A DNA stretch of 64,000 nucleotides, from contig DASQWB010000073.1 in assembly GCA_035640455.1 (NCBI GenBank), positions 1-64,000 of the forward strand, read 5' to 3'. The position numbers and the translations under genes are program-made. The DNA is from AC-50 sp035640455 (lineage in GTDB: Bacteria > Actinomycetota > Thermoleophilia > Gaiellales > Gaiellaceae). The notes below the pieces were generated by a model. That model saw nothing but the letters and a program-made list of their open reading frames with translations, searched no databases and was not told the DNA's origin. The number at the start of each line of letters is the position of its first letter. The stretch's first letter is position 1. This document shows positions 8,680 through 15,727 of the stretch, piece by piece.

Positions 8680-9792
8680 TTATCCGACCGACTGGCCCTG
8701 CGTCTCCCACTGGTTCGTGGGAGCCGAGTTGCTCGAGCTCGAGCCCAAGTGCGCACCCGCGTTCTGGCTCGCGGAGCTCGGGCCCGACCCGACGTTGCCG
8801 GCCGAGATGGTCACCGGCGCGTTCGCGTTCACCGGCGTCTGCTGCGTGCTCGCCGAGGCGGCGGAGAGCTGTGCGGTGTCGGACTTCTGCGCGTTCAGCT
8901 GCGCACCGCCTGCACCGCCGCAGCCGGCCAGGCACGAACCCGCGCCGCCGACCGACTGCTTCTGGATCGAGCTCTGGTTCGTCGGCGCGGAGTTCGACGA
9001 GTCCGCGTGCGACTTCGCCTCGACGTTCTGGCTGGCCGAGCTCGGGCCGGAGCTGACGCCGCCGGCCGAGATCGTCACCGGCGCGTTCGCGTTCACCGGC
9101 GTCTGCTTCGTGTCCGACTTCGCAGCCGAGGCCTGCGCCGTCTCCGACTTCTGCACGTTCAGCTGGGCACCTCCCGCACCGCCGCAGCCGCCGAGGCAGC
9201 TGCCCGTCCCGCCGACCGACTGCGACTGCGAGGACGACTGGTTCGTCGGTGCGGAGTTCGACGAGCCCGCGTGCGACTTCGCAGCCGCGTTCTGGCTCGC
9301 CGAGCTCGGGCCGGAGCTGACGTCACCGGCCGAGATCGTCACCGGCGCGTTGGCGTTCACCGGCGTCTGCTGGGTCTCGGCCTTCGAGGCCGACACCTGC
9401 TCGGTCTCCGACTTCTGCGCGTTCGCCTGAGCGCCGCCCGCGCCGCCGCAGCCGGCGGAGCAGGAGCCGGTGCCGGCAACCACCTGGCTCTGATTCCCCC
9501 ACTGGCTGGTCGGCGCCGAGTTCGACGAGTCGGCGTGCGACTTCGCCTCGGCGTTCTGGCTGGCCGAGCTCGGGCCGGAGCTGACGTTGCCCGCGGCGGT
9601 CGTCACCGGCGCGTTGGCGTTCACCGTCGTCTGCTGCGTCGCAGCATGCGCCGCCGAGAGCTGGGCCGCAACGGCGGCCTGGATGGACGCCTGCAGTGCG
9701 CCCGGTCCGCCGGACTCCGCCGCGGCCACGGCCGGAACCGCTGCAGCGGCGGCGACCGTCGCGACAAGCGCGATCAGCGTGCGTTTCATCAT
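8680..9792 (-). CDS. Exported repeat protein with exact 88-residue period
   Basis: 370 aa with a signal peptide (TLIALVATVAAAAAVPAVAAA). From residue 57 the chain repeats with an exact period of 88 residues: three full units and a final half unit. Each unit has NANAPVTISAGNVSSGPSSA, SSNSAPTNQ and a Gly-rich Cys pair (GSCLGGCGGAGGAQ; Cys 111/115, 199/203, 287/291). It is rich in Asn, Gln, Ser, Gly and Ala, has almost no aromatics and lacks any enzyme motif. The composition and spacing recall chaplin- or curli-like surface fibres, but this is analogy only. Strong ribosome-binding site AAGGAGG before ATG. Last gene of the minus-strand repeat-protein set. Confidence 0.75.
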   Translation of the reverse strand: MMKRTLIALVATVAAAAAVPAVAAAESGGPGALQASIQAAVAAQLSAAHAATQQTTVNANAPVTTAAGNVSSGPSSASQNAEAKSHADSSNSAPTSQWGNQSQVVAGTGSCSAGCGGAGGAQANAQKSETEQVSASKAETQQTPVNANAPVTISAGDVSSGPSSASQNAAAKSHAGSSNSAPTNQSSSQSQSVGGTGSCLGGCGGAGGAQLNVQKSETAQASAAKSDTKQTPVNANAPVTISAGGVSSGPSSASQNVEAKSHADSSNSAPTNQSSIQKQSVGGAGSCLAGCGGAGGAQLNAQKSDTAQLSAASASTQQTPVNANAPVTISAGNVGSGPSSASQNAGAHLGSSSSNSAPTNQWETQGQSVG

Positions 9793-9814
9793 CCCTCCTT
9801 GGTCGTCGTTCTAC

Positions 9815-9838
9815 GCGCCGCCCGTTCCGGGGCGGCGC
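9815..9838 (-). terminator. Hairpin between two exported-protein genes
   Basis: Stem GCGCCGCCC with GGGCGGCGC (9 bp, 6-nt loop), 20 bases after the stop of the Pro-rich gene and before the repeat-protein gene. It may be a partial terminator or an mRNA-stability hairpin that separates their expression. Confidence 0.5.
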
Positions 9839-9857
9839 ATCAACCGACCAAGGGCGC

Positions 9858-10631
9858 TCAGCCGGGTCGCCAGGGCGGGAGGACGATCAGGCGCGGTCTC
9901 GCCGGTCGACGCGACGGGACACGCCGGATGACGACCTCCGAGACGAAGAGGAAGAAGGCAACCGTGAGCGCGACGAGGAAAGCGGGCGCGGACATGCCGC
10001 CGCCCGGACCGGCGCCCACCGAGGAAGGCGTCGCGAACGGGAGCGGCAGCGGCGGCAGGTCGAACGGCAGCGAGGGCGCGCGCGGCTCGCGCGCGGCGCC
10101 GGGCGCATCGGTCGTCCGCTTCGGGCCCCCCCGCTCGCGTGCCGAGGCGCCCGGCTCCGGCGCCGGTCGAACGTCGACCTGCGTGGTCGGGCGTGAGACA
10201 GGGATCGGCGAGGCCGCGGCTGCGGCCTCTCGCGGCCTCGCCTTCTCGTGGGGACGCGCGCGCGCGGGCCGCTGGACGGCCGCGCGCGGCGTCGCCGGGG
10301 GAGCACCGTCCGTCTCGGTCGCGTCTGCCACGACGGCGGGAACGGTCTCGTGGACGACGGCCGTCGTCGCGGCCGAGCTCGCGCTCGAGAGGGCGGCGTG
10401 CGTCACCTGCGCGACCGTCTGCCCCACGTCGGTCGTGGGCATCTGTGCGGCACCGGCGGCCTGGCTCCACGCGGCCTGCTGCACCTGGTCGGCGAGGTTC
10501 GCAAGCTGGTCGAGGTCCGCCGCCCCCGCCCTGCCCGGGACGGCAGCGCCGAGCAGCGCGGCGGCGACGACGAGACAGCCGCGCACGGCCGCGCTCGGCC
10601 GGGCGTCGGACGATGCGTAGCTCGAGTTCAT
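9858..10631 (-). CDS. Exported Ala/Pro-rich protein with C-terminal membrane anchor
   Basis: 257 aa from the ATG at 10631. A signal peptide (CLVVAAALLGAAVPGRAGAA) is followed by an Ala/Gln/Ser-rich helical part, a long Pro/Arg-rich linker and a C-terminal hydrophobic helix (AFLVALTVAFFLFVSEVV, about residues 215-233), then a basic tail (RRVPSRRPARPRL). Sorting-signal-like layout: extracellular stalk, single membrane anchor, positive cytoplasmic tail. No LPXTG motif is visible. No named family recognised. The same layout is seen in the protein encoded upstream of the response regulator, which suggests parts of one surface structure (inference). Confidence 0.65.
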   Translation of the reverse strand: MNSSYASSDARPSAAVRGCLVVAAALLGAAVPGRAGAADLDQLANLADQVQQAAWSQAAGAAQMPTTDVGQTVAQVTHAALSSASSAATTAVVHETVPAVVADATETDGAPPATPRAAVQRPARARPHEKARPREAAAAASPIPVSRPTTQVDVRPAPEPGASARERGGPKRTTDAPGAAREPRAPSLPFDLPPLPLPFATPSSVGAGPGGGMSAPAFLVALTVAFFLFVSEVVIRRVPSRRPARPRLIVLPPWRPG

Positions 10632-10726
10632 GCGCACGCCAGGACGGTCGCGATTGAACGATGCCCGCGCGGAAGCGGGACCGGTACCCGCCGCCCGGCG
10701 GGTCTCGATCCCCCCACCTCGGGGGT

Positions 10727-11350
10727 TCACGAGGCCTTCGACAGCAGCCCGCGCCGGTTCGCCTCGACGACCGCCGCGACGCGGCTGTCGACGCCGAGCT
10801 TGCGCATCGCGTTGCTCAGGTACTCCTTGACCGTGTGGCGGCTGAGGAAGAGCCGCGTGCCGATCTCGCGGTTCGTGAAGCCCTGCGCGGCGAGCCTGAG
10901 GACTCTGAGCTCCTGGCTCGTGAGCTGCGTCCGCGCCGCTCGCGCTCGGAAGGCCGCCGCTCCGGCACGCGGATCGACCGGCCTCTCCCCCGCCGCGACC
11001 CGCCGCACGGCGTCGAGGAGATCGACCTCTTCGAGATCCATGACGAGGTAGGCGGCGGCGCCCGCGTCGGCGGCTGCCGCGACCAGGTCCGGCTCGATCG
11101 AGGACGAGAGCACGGCGACGGCAGCCTTCGGAGCGCGTGCCCGGATCTGGCCGCAGGCGACGGGCGCCGGAATGTCCGGAAGCGCCGCGTCGAGAACGAC
11201 CACGTCGGGACGCAGCTTCGCCGCCGCGGACACGGCTGCGGCGCCGGTCCCGACCTCACCCACGACGGCGATGTCACGCGCGCGGAGGAACTGCCGGATG
11301 CCGGCGCGGACGACGGGATAGCCGTCGACGACGAGGACGCGAATGGTCAT
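10727..11350 (-). CDS. Orphan NarL/LuxR-type response regulator with degenerate receiver
   Basis: 207 aa. Receiver domain residues 1-115 with the phospho-acceptor Asp kept (VVVLDAALPD, D54) and Ser in place of the usual Thr (SSS, 82-84). The second acidic residue of the Mg site is Gly (VVDGYP, G10) and the invariant Lys is Met (AYLVM, M104). The C-terminal LuxR helix-turn-helix is intact (TSQELRVLRLAAQGFTNREI and HTVKEYLSNAMRKLGVDS). Loss of these residues usually means phosphorylation-independent or altered control. No histidine kinase is adjacent. It sits between genes for exported repeat and Pro-rich proteins and probably controls them. Confidence 0.85.
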   Translation of the reverse strand: MTIRVLVVDGYPVVRAGIRQFLRARDIAVVGEVGTGAAAVSAAAKLRPDVVVLDAALPDIPAPVACGQIRARAPKAAVAVLSSSIEPDLVAAAADAGAAAYLVMDLEEVDLLDAVRRVAAGERPVDPRAGAAAFRARAARTQLTSQELRVLRLAAQGFTNREIGTRLFLSRHTVKEYLSNAMRKLGVDSRVAAVVEANRRGLLSKAS

Positions 11351-11444
11351 CGGCTCTTGCAGAAGGCGCCGCGATCCGGCTTCCCAAGCGGGATTGCGTC
11401 CGGAATCGTCCAGACGCGAGCGCCGAATCGTCCAGCGAACCCGG

Positions 11445-12572
11445 TCACCGCTTCGCCGCCGTATACGACCACGCGGCCGCGGCGCCGAGCGTCGCGAGCA
11501 GCAGGGCGAGCAGGAGCTGGTAGCCCGTTCCACGCTCCGACGGGACCCCTGCGGCGGCAACGAACTCGCGAACCTTGGTCGCCGCGGCAAGCGGGTCCAC
11601 GAGCTTCCGAGGCGCGGGCTGCACCGGCCGTGGCCCCGGCCGGCTGGGGCGCGCCGGCGGCTGCGTGCTCGCAGCCGCGACCTCGTGCACGACTGGCGCC
11701 GGGGGCGCCGCCGCGGGAGCGGGCACAGGAGTCGGGCGCGGCGGCGCCGGCTTGCGCGTCCATCTTCTCACCGCCTGAGCGCGCGGATGCGACTGCGCCG
11801 CGTGGCAGGTCGGGTCGATCGTGATCACGATCGCCTTCCCACGGGCGACGCTGACGCACGCGGGCGCGCTCGGAGGGGCCGCGGCCTGCTGCGGCGCGGC
11901 GGCCGCGGGCTCGGCGACGGCTCCGGGCGTCGGACTCGGCGGCGCCGCCGGCGCGGGCCTCGCCGCGGCGCCGCTTGCCCCGCCAACCTGGGCCTGACGT
12001 GCCTTCTGCGCCGTCGCGGCGGCGTTCTTCGCTTCCGAGCCGACGACGATTGTGCTCGACTGCGTCACAGGAGCGTCGTCGCCAGGGCTGTTCACGCGCA
12101 CGGAGATGACGGTGTTCACCGGCCGCGCGCGTGTCGCGGTCGCGGTCGAGGCCGCCGCCTGGTCGGCTCCGCTGTCCTGCGCGCTCGCCTGCGGCTGCGC
12201 CGCGGCCGTCCGGCCGGCCGAGGTCCAGTCCTGCGACGCGTCCTGTGCCGTGGCGGCGTCGTTGGCGGCTTCGCCGGCGACCGCCGTCGTGGCCGTCTGC
12301 GTGACGGGGCCGTTGTCGCCGGGGCTGTCGATCCGCACCGAGATCAGGATGTTCGTCGGCTGCGAATCGGTCGCGTCGGCGCTCGAGGTGGCCGCTTGGC
12401 CGGTCGAGGCCTGCTGCCCACTCGTCTGAGCGAGGGGCTCGGGCCATTCCGCCACCGCGTCCTGCCCGCGCGCGGGCTGGGTTGCAACGGCGAGCAAGAG
12501 CGCGAGCCCTCCGAGGCTCGCGGCGGCGCACCTCCGGATCCAGCTCGTCGGATGGTGGGTCTCGGAGCTCAC
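11445..12572 (-). CDS. Exported two-repeat Ala/Pro-rich protein with C-terminal membrane anchor
   Basis: 375 aa. Signal peptide (AAASLGGLALLLAVATQPARG), then two ~42-residue repeats, each with ISVRIDSPGDNGPVTQ or ISVRVNSPGDDAPVTQ followed by AxxAAATAQ-type helices. A long Ala/Pro linker follows, then a short ordered piece (GKAIVITIDPTCH), a second Pro-rich linker and a C-terminal TM (YQLLLALLLATLGAAAAWSY) with basic end AAKR. No enzyme motif and no known family. The PVT-containing beta strands resemble those in the 88-residue repeat protein. First gene of the minus-strand set; divergent from the membrane-tethered regulator. Confidence 0.65.
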   Translation of the reverse strand: MSSETHHPTSWIRRCAAASLGGLALLLAVATQPARGQDAVAEWPEPLAQTSGQQASTGQAATSSADATDSQPTNILISVRIDSPGDNGPVTQTATTAVAGEAANDAATAQDASQDWTSAGRTAAAQPQASAQDSGADQAAASTATATRARPVNTVISVRVNSPGDDAPVTQSSTIVVGSEAKNAAATAQKARQAQVGGASGAAARPAPAAPPSPTPGAVAEPAAAAPQQAAAPPSAPACVSVARGKAIVITIDPTCHAAQSHPRAQAVRRWTRKPAPPRPTPVPAPAAAPPAPVVHEVAAASTQPPARPSRPGPRPVQPAPRKLVDPLAAATKVREFVAAAGVPSERGTGYQLLLALLLATLGAAAAWSYTAAKR

Positions 12573-12826
12573 GGAGCGACAAATAAAGCTACCACATTCG
12601 CATCGCTATTTCCACGTTTTCTTGAGAAATTGTTCTGTCGAAGCTAGCGTCAAAGAAGTTGGACGATTTTCTCGTTGAAATTCCATTGGACGTAGCATTG
12701 GACGAATTGGAGGAACCTCCGGCTTCGCGCCAATGCGCCCGTTGCACGACTCGTGGACGAAGTTGGCAGCGGCGAGATCTGGCGATATCGTGCTAACGAA
12801 TCGCGTCCGGGGTAGATGGGGGGCTC
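12573..12826. promoter_or_regulatory. AT-richer divergent control region with TTGGACG direct repeats
   Basis: This stretch is markedly lower in GC than its surroundings and separates two divergent genes. The heptamer TTGGACG occurs in direct orientation at 12659, 12686 and 12698, with a related GTGGACGA near 12753. Direct heptamers at such spacing are typical of activator or regulator boxes. Candidate binders are the adjacent LuxR-type regulator or the membrane winged-helix protein (inference). I cannot place -35/-10 elements with certainty. Confidence 0.5.
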
Positions 12827-13951
12827 GTGGCAAAGGCTGTTCGTATCGAAGCGGCGCAGCTCAAGCCGGCGCAGCAGGTCGCGCTCGGCGCGCTGGCGAG
12901 CGGCGACGCGACCGATCTGACGCGCGCCCGCTACGAGGAGCTCACCGGGGTCAGCCGCTCCCAGGCCGCCTACGACCTCGCGGAGCTCGTCGAAGCAGGC
13001 GCCCTCCTCCGTATCGGCGCCGGGCGGTCGACGCGCTATCGCCTCGCACCGTCGAGCGACTCGGGTCGCCGCCGGTGGACCGACGACCGGATTCGCGCCG
13101 AGCTGTCGGCGTTCTGCTCGGAGCGGGCGACGTGGCCGTCCGCGGCCGAGTTCCGGGCTGCGGGTCGATCCGATCTCTACGTCGCCGCCAGCCGGTACGG
13201 CGGGATCGGCTTCTGGGCGGCCGAGCTCGGATTCCCGCGGTCGGAGCGCGTGCGCGCGCCGGTCCGGCGCCGGGCCACGGTCGCGATCGCTGCGGCGCTC
13301 GTGTTCGCACTCGGCGCGGGAGCCGCCGTGCTCGCGCTGCGGGTGCATCGGCGCGAGGCCACGCCGGTGCCGCCGGCGAAGGCGAAGGTGACCGGAATCG
13401 CCGGCAACGCCGCCGTCTCGTTCCTCGACGACGTTCGTTCGCTGCGGCGGGCGCGGGTCGCAGGCGCGGCACAGGCCGCGGCGGCGCGAGCGGCCGCGCC
13501 GTCCAGCGTCACGCTGATCTTGCGGGCGAGCCGTGGCGATTCGTGGATCTCCGTCCGCTCGGCCGCGGGACGGCTCCTGGCCGAGCGGGTGCTGGCGCGT
13601 GGGACGCAAGTCCGCCTGAGCGCAGGCGCTTTCCGGGTCCGGTTAGGAGCGGCCGCAAACGTCGACCTTTCGGCCGGCGGCTCGCGCCTGCACCCGCTGC
13701 CGAGCCGTGCGGCGGTCGTCGTCGTGACTCGGCGCGGCACGCGCGTCGTGGAGTGGGCGCCGGCGCCCGTCGCGGCCGCCCCGCAGCTTGCGGCGAGCCA
13801 CGTCTCTCCGAGCCCTCCGCCAGCGCCCCCGCAAGCCGCTGCGCCGAAGCCGAAGCCCGTGAAGACGGCCTCGCCGCCGGCTCCTCCAGCGAAGGCGCTC
13901 AAGGAGTCCAGTACCGGCTCCTCGTGGCCGACGCCCTTGCCGTCGCCCTAA
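12827..13951 (+). CDS. Membrane-tethered DNA-binding protein: winged helix + HNR-type repeat + TM + RodZ-like C-terminal domain
   Basis: 374 aa. Residues about 8-75 form a winged helix (YEELTGVSRSQAAYDLAELV, wing RIGAGRSTRYRL). Residues 82-136 match the homing-endonuclease-associated repeat pattern (RRRWTDDRIRAELSAF, WPSAAEFRAAG, YGGIGFWAAELGF), a DNA-binding module. One TM (TVAIAAALVFALGAGAAVLA, 151-170) follows. Residues 225-285 fit the RodZ C-terminal DUF4115 fold (LILRASRGDSWISVRSAAGR, LLAERVLARGTQVRL, FRVRLGAAANVDLSAGG), and a Pro-rich tail ends the protein. Predicted topology: DNA-binding parts inside, RodZ-like domain outside. Expected role: transmit an envelope cue to promoters nearby, here probably the divergent exported-repeat genes. 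GTG start after a G-rich ribosome-binding site. No catalytic motif is present. Confidence 0.75.
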   Translation: MAKAVRIEAAQLKPAQQVALGALASGDATDLTRARYEELTGVSRSQAAYDLAELVEAGALLRIGAGRSTRYRLAPSSDSGRRRWTDDRIRAELSAFCSERATWPSAAEFRAAGRSDLYVAASRYGGIGFWAAELGFPRSERVRAPVRRRATVAIAAALVFALGAGAAVLALRVHRREATPVPPAKAKVTGIAGNAAVSFLDDVRSLRRARVAGAAQAAAARAAAPSSVTLILRASRGDSWISVRSAAGRLLAERVLARGTQVRLSAGAFRVRLGAAANVDLSAGGSRLHPLPSRAAVVVVTRRGTRVVEWAPAPVAAAPQLAASHVSPSPPPAPPQAAAPKPKPVKTASPPAPPAKALKESSTGSSWPTPLPSP

Positions 13952-13997
13952 GTCGGCGCTAGCCTCGGAGCCTCTCAGCAGTCGAGACGGGGGATCG

Positions 13998-14912
13998 TTG
14001 GCCCAGGACGTTTCATTGCTGCGGCGAGGACGAGCGGTGCTGCGCGCTTCGGCGCTCCTCGTCGCCTGCGCCGCCGCCGGCTCGGTGTCTCCGCCCGCGG
14101 CCGCGAACGACCCTGAGCCGCCGTCGGTGAAGGCGAACGTGTCGGGTGTCGCCGGTGCGAACGGCTGGTACCGGTCGGCGGTGTCCGTGAAGTGGGCCCT
14201 GTCGGATCCGAGCGGCATCAGCAGCTCGGACGGCTGCGGGCCGAGGACGTTCAAGGACGACACCGCCGGCATCAGGGTCCGCTGCACCGCGACGAGCGGC
14301 CTCAACATCTCGCGGACGGTCTCCATCGTGATCAAGATCGACAAGACGCCGCCGGCCCTCGGCGACGTCTCGGTCGCGCCCGGCGACGGCGCGAACCAGC
14401 TCGCTTGGAAATCGACCTCGGAAGGCGACACCGCTGTGATCGAACGCTCGACCCGGGGCGAGCAAGGCGCCCCGACCGTCGTCTTCCAGGGCCCCGGCGG
14501 CGGCTTTACCGATCAGGGCATCCAGAATGGCAGGGAGTACACGTACGTCGTGCGGACGTACGACCAGGCGGGGAATCCCTCGCAGCCGGTCTCCGTGCGG
14601 GCGCTGCCGAGGGTGCTCGTGCTGCAGAAGCTGCCCTACGTCCCCCGCGTCGCGACGCCGCCGATCCTCCGCTGGGCGGTTGTGCCGCACGCGACGTACT
14701 ACCACGTCCAGCTCTTCCGCGGCGGCAAGCGCATCCTCGGCGCGTGGCCGGCCGCGCCGCAGCTCACGTTGGGCTCCACGTGGAGCTGGCGCAGGCACCG
14801 CTACCGGCTCGACCGCGGCACGTACCGCTGGTACGTGTGGGCGGGATACGGCCCCCGTTCGGCCGCCCGCTACAAGCGCGTCGGGACGGCGGCGTTCGTC
14901 GTTCGCCCCTAA
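13998..14912 (+). CDS. Exported Ig/FN3-like protein
   Basis: 304 aa from a TTG start preceded by GGGGGA. Signal peptide (ASALLVACAAAGSVSPPAAA). The mature region starts with an Ig-like segment typical of secreted actinobacterial proteins (GWYRSAVSVKWALSDPSGI, IDKTPP), then a fibronectin-III-like domain (GREYTYVVRTYDQAGNPSQ) and a C-terminal beta domain (YRLDRGTYRWYVWAGYG). Probably an extracellular adhesion or scaffold protein. It lies 46 bp behind the membrane-tethered regulator on the same strand, so likely in one transcript. Its stop codon is immediately followed by the structured repeat copy 3. Confidence 0.7.
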   Translation: MAQDVSLLRRGRAVLRASALLVACAAAGSVSPPAAANDPEPPSVKANVSGVAGANGWYRSAVSVKWALSDPSGISSSDGCGPRTFKDDTAGIRVRCTATSGLNISRTVSIVIKIDKTPPALGDVSVAPGDGANQLAWKSTSEGDTAVIERSTRGEQGAPTVVFQGPGGGFTDQGIQNGREYTYVVRTYDQAGNPSQPVSVRALPRVLVLQKLPYVPRVATPPILRWAVVPHATYYHVQLFRGGKRILGAWPAAPQLTLGSTWSWRRHRYRLDRGTYRWYVWAGYGPRSAARYKRVGTAAFVVRP

Positions 14913-14914
14913 GC

Positions 14915-15017
14915 GACGGTTTCTAGACACTGCCATTCGCTCGACCGGTCGTTTCAGACGGATGCACGGGCAGAGCCCGTGCATCCTGACGGTCGGCGCC
15001 GCCGAGTCGGCGCCTTA
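14915..15017 (+). repeat. Structured dispersed repeat, copy 3 (between convergent genes)
   Basis: Shares CGACCGGTCG (14942-14951), TTTCAGACGGA and the CCTTA end with copies 1 and 2, but both stems have changed by paired substitutions: two pairs in stem 1 (GGATGCACGGG with CCCGTGCATCC) and one in stem 2 (GGCGCCG with CGGCGCC). It fills the gap between two convergent genes exactly, and its terminal TTA supplies the stop codon of the GST gene on the other strand. Here it may serve as a two-way terminator. Confidence 0.75.
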
Positions 15018-15719
15018 GGCCTCGACAGACGCCTTCGCCGACTTCACCTGCTCGACGTAGCCGCGCACGTCGGCAGCCGGCTCCGAGTACGCGTCGCCCA
15101 GCGCGTCCTCGACCCGCGCCATGTACTCCTCGGCCCAGGCCGGGAACTCGTAGTCGATCGCGCGCAGGAACTCGAGGGTCGCGGCGAAGCGCATGTCCGC
15201 GATCGACGGGCTCTCGCCGCCGATGAACGGCCGGCCCGCGAGGAAGAACTCGCGGTAGACGTCGAGCGGCCGGGCGAGCGCGGCCTCGGCGTCCTTCTGC
15301 GCCTGGGCCTTCGTCTCCTCGTCGGCGTCGGACGTCGCGGTCTCGCCGGGGTACTGCGGGAAGCCGAGCGTCGGGTAGGTCGCCCGCGTGAGCACTGGGT
15401 AGAGCGTGCCGATCAAGTAGAACATCGCGCTGTCGACCATCGCCCGCCGGCCCGGGTCGCGCGGGTAGAAGCGGTCGAGGCCGTGCTTGTTGCAGAGGTA
15501 CTGCATGATCGCGCAGCTCTCCCAGAGCGAACCCTTCGGCAGGCCCTCCTCCTCGAGCAGCGGCGTGAGGTCGGCCGGATCCTTGGCGAGGAACTCCGGC
15601 GTCCCCTTCTTGCCCCACATGTCGACCTCGTCGAAGTCGAGGCCGGCGGCTCGGACGAAGATCCGTGTGCAGAGGTTGTTGACGCTCGGGGTCAGGATGC
15701 TCAGCGTGTTGGCGGCCAT
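15015..15719 (-). CDS. Glutathione S-transferase family protein
   Basis: 234 aa. Thioredoxin-like N-terminal domain (TLSILTPSVNNLCTRIFVRA, with SPxxN/C near the start and cis-Pro region DLTPLLEEEG, followed by ESCAIMQYLCNKHG that contacts glutathione), then an all-helical C-terminal domain with SIADMRFAATLEFLRAIDYEFP. Ideal ribosome-binding site AGGAGG before ATG, embedded in the stop of the upstream ligase. Actinobacteria usually use mycothiol, so the thiol cofactor is uncertain. Last gene of a run with a PaaK-like ligase, a citrate-synthase-like lyase and a MetE-like protein. Confidence 0.8.
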   Translation of the reverse strand: MAANTLSILTPSVNNLCTRIFVRAAGLDFDEVDMWGKKGTPEFLAKDPADLTPLLEEEGLPKGSLWESCAIMQYLCNKHGLDRFYPRDPGRRAMVDSAMFYLIGTLYPVLTRATYPTLGFPQYPGETATSDADEETKAQAQKDAEAALARPLDVYREFFLAGRPFIGGESPSIADMRFAATLEFLRAIDYEFPAWAEEYMARVEDALGDAYSEPAADVRGYVEQVKSAKASVEA

Positions 15720-15727
15720 TGCTCCTC

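Noticed and set aside
8680..9792. The repeats as a sequencing or assembly artefact
   Set aside because: The units differ at many positions and keep the frame, so they are diverged natural repeats.
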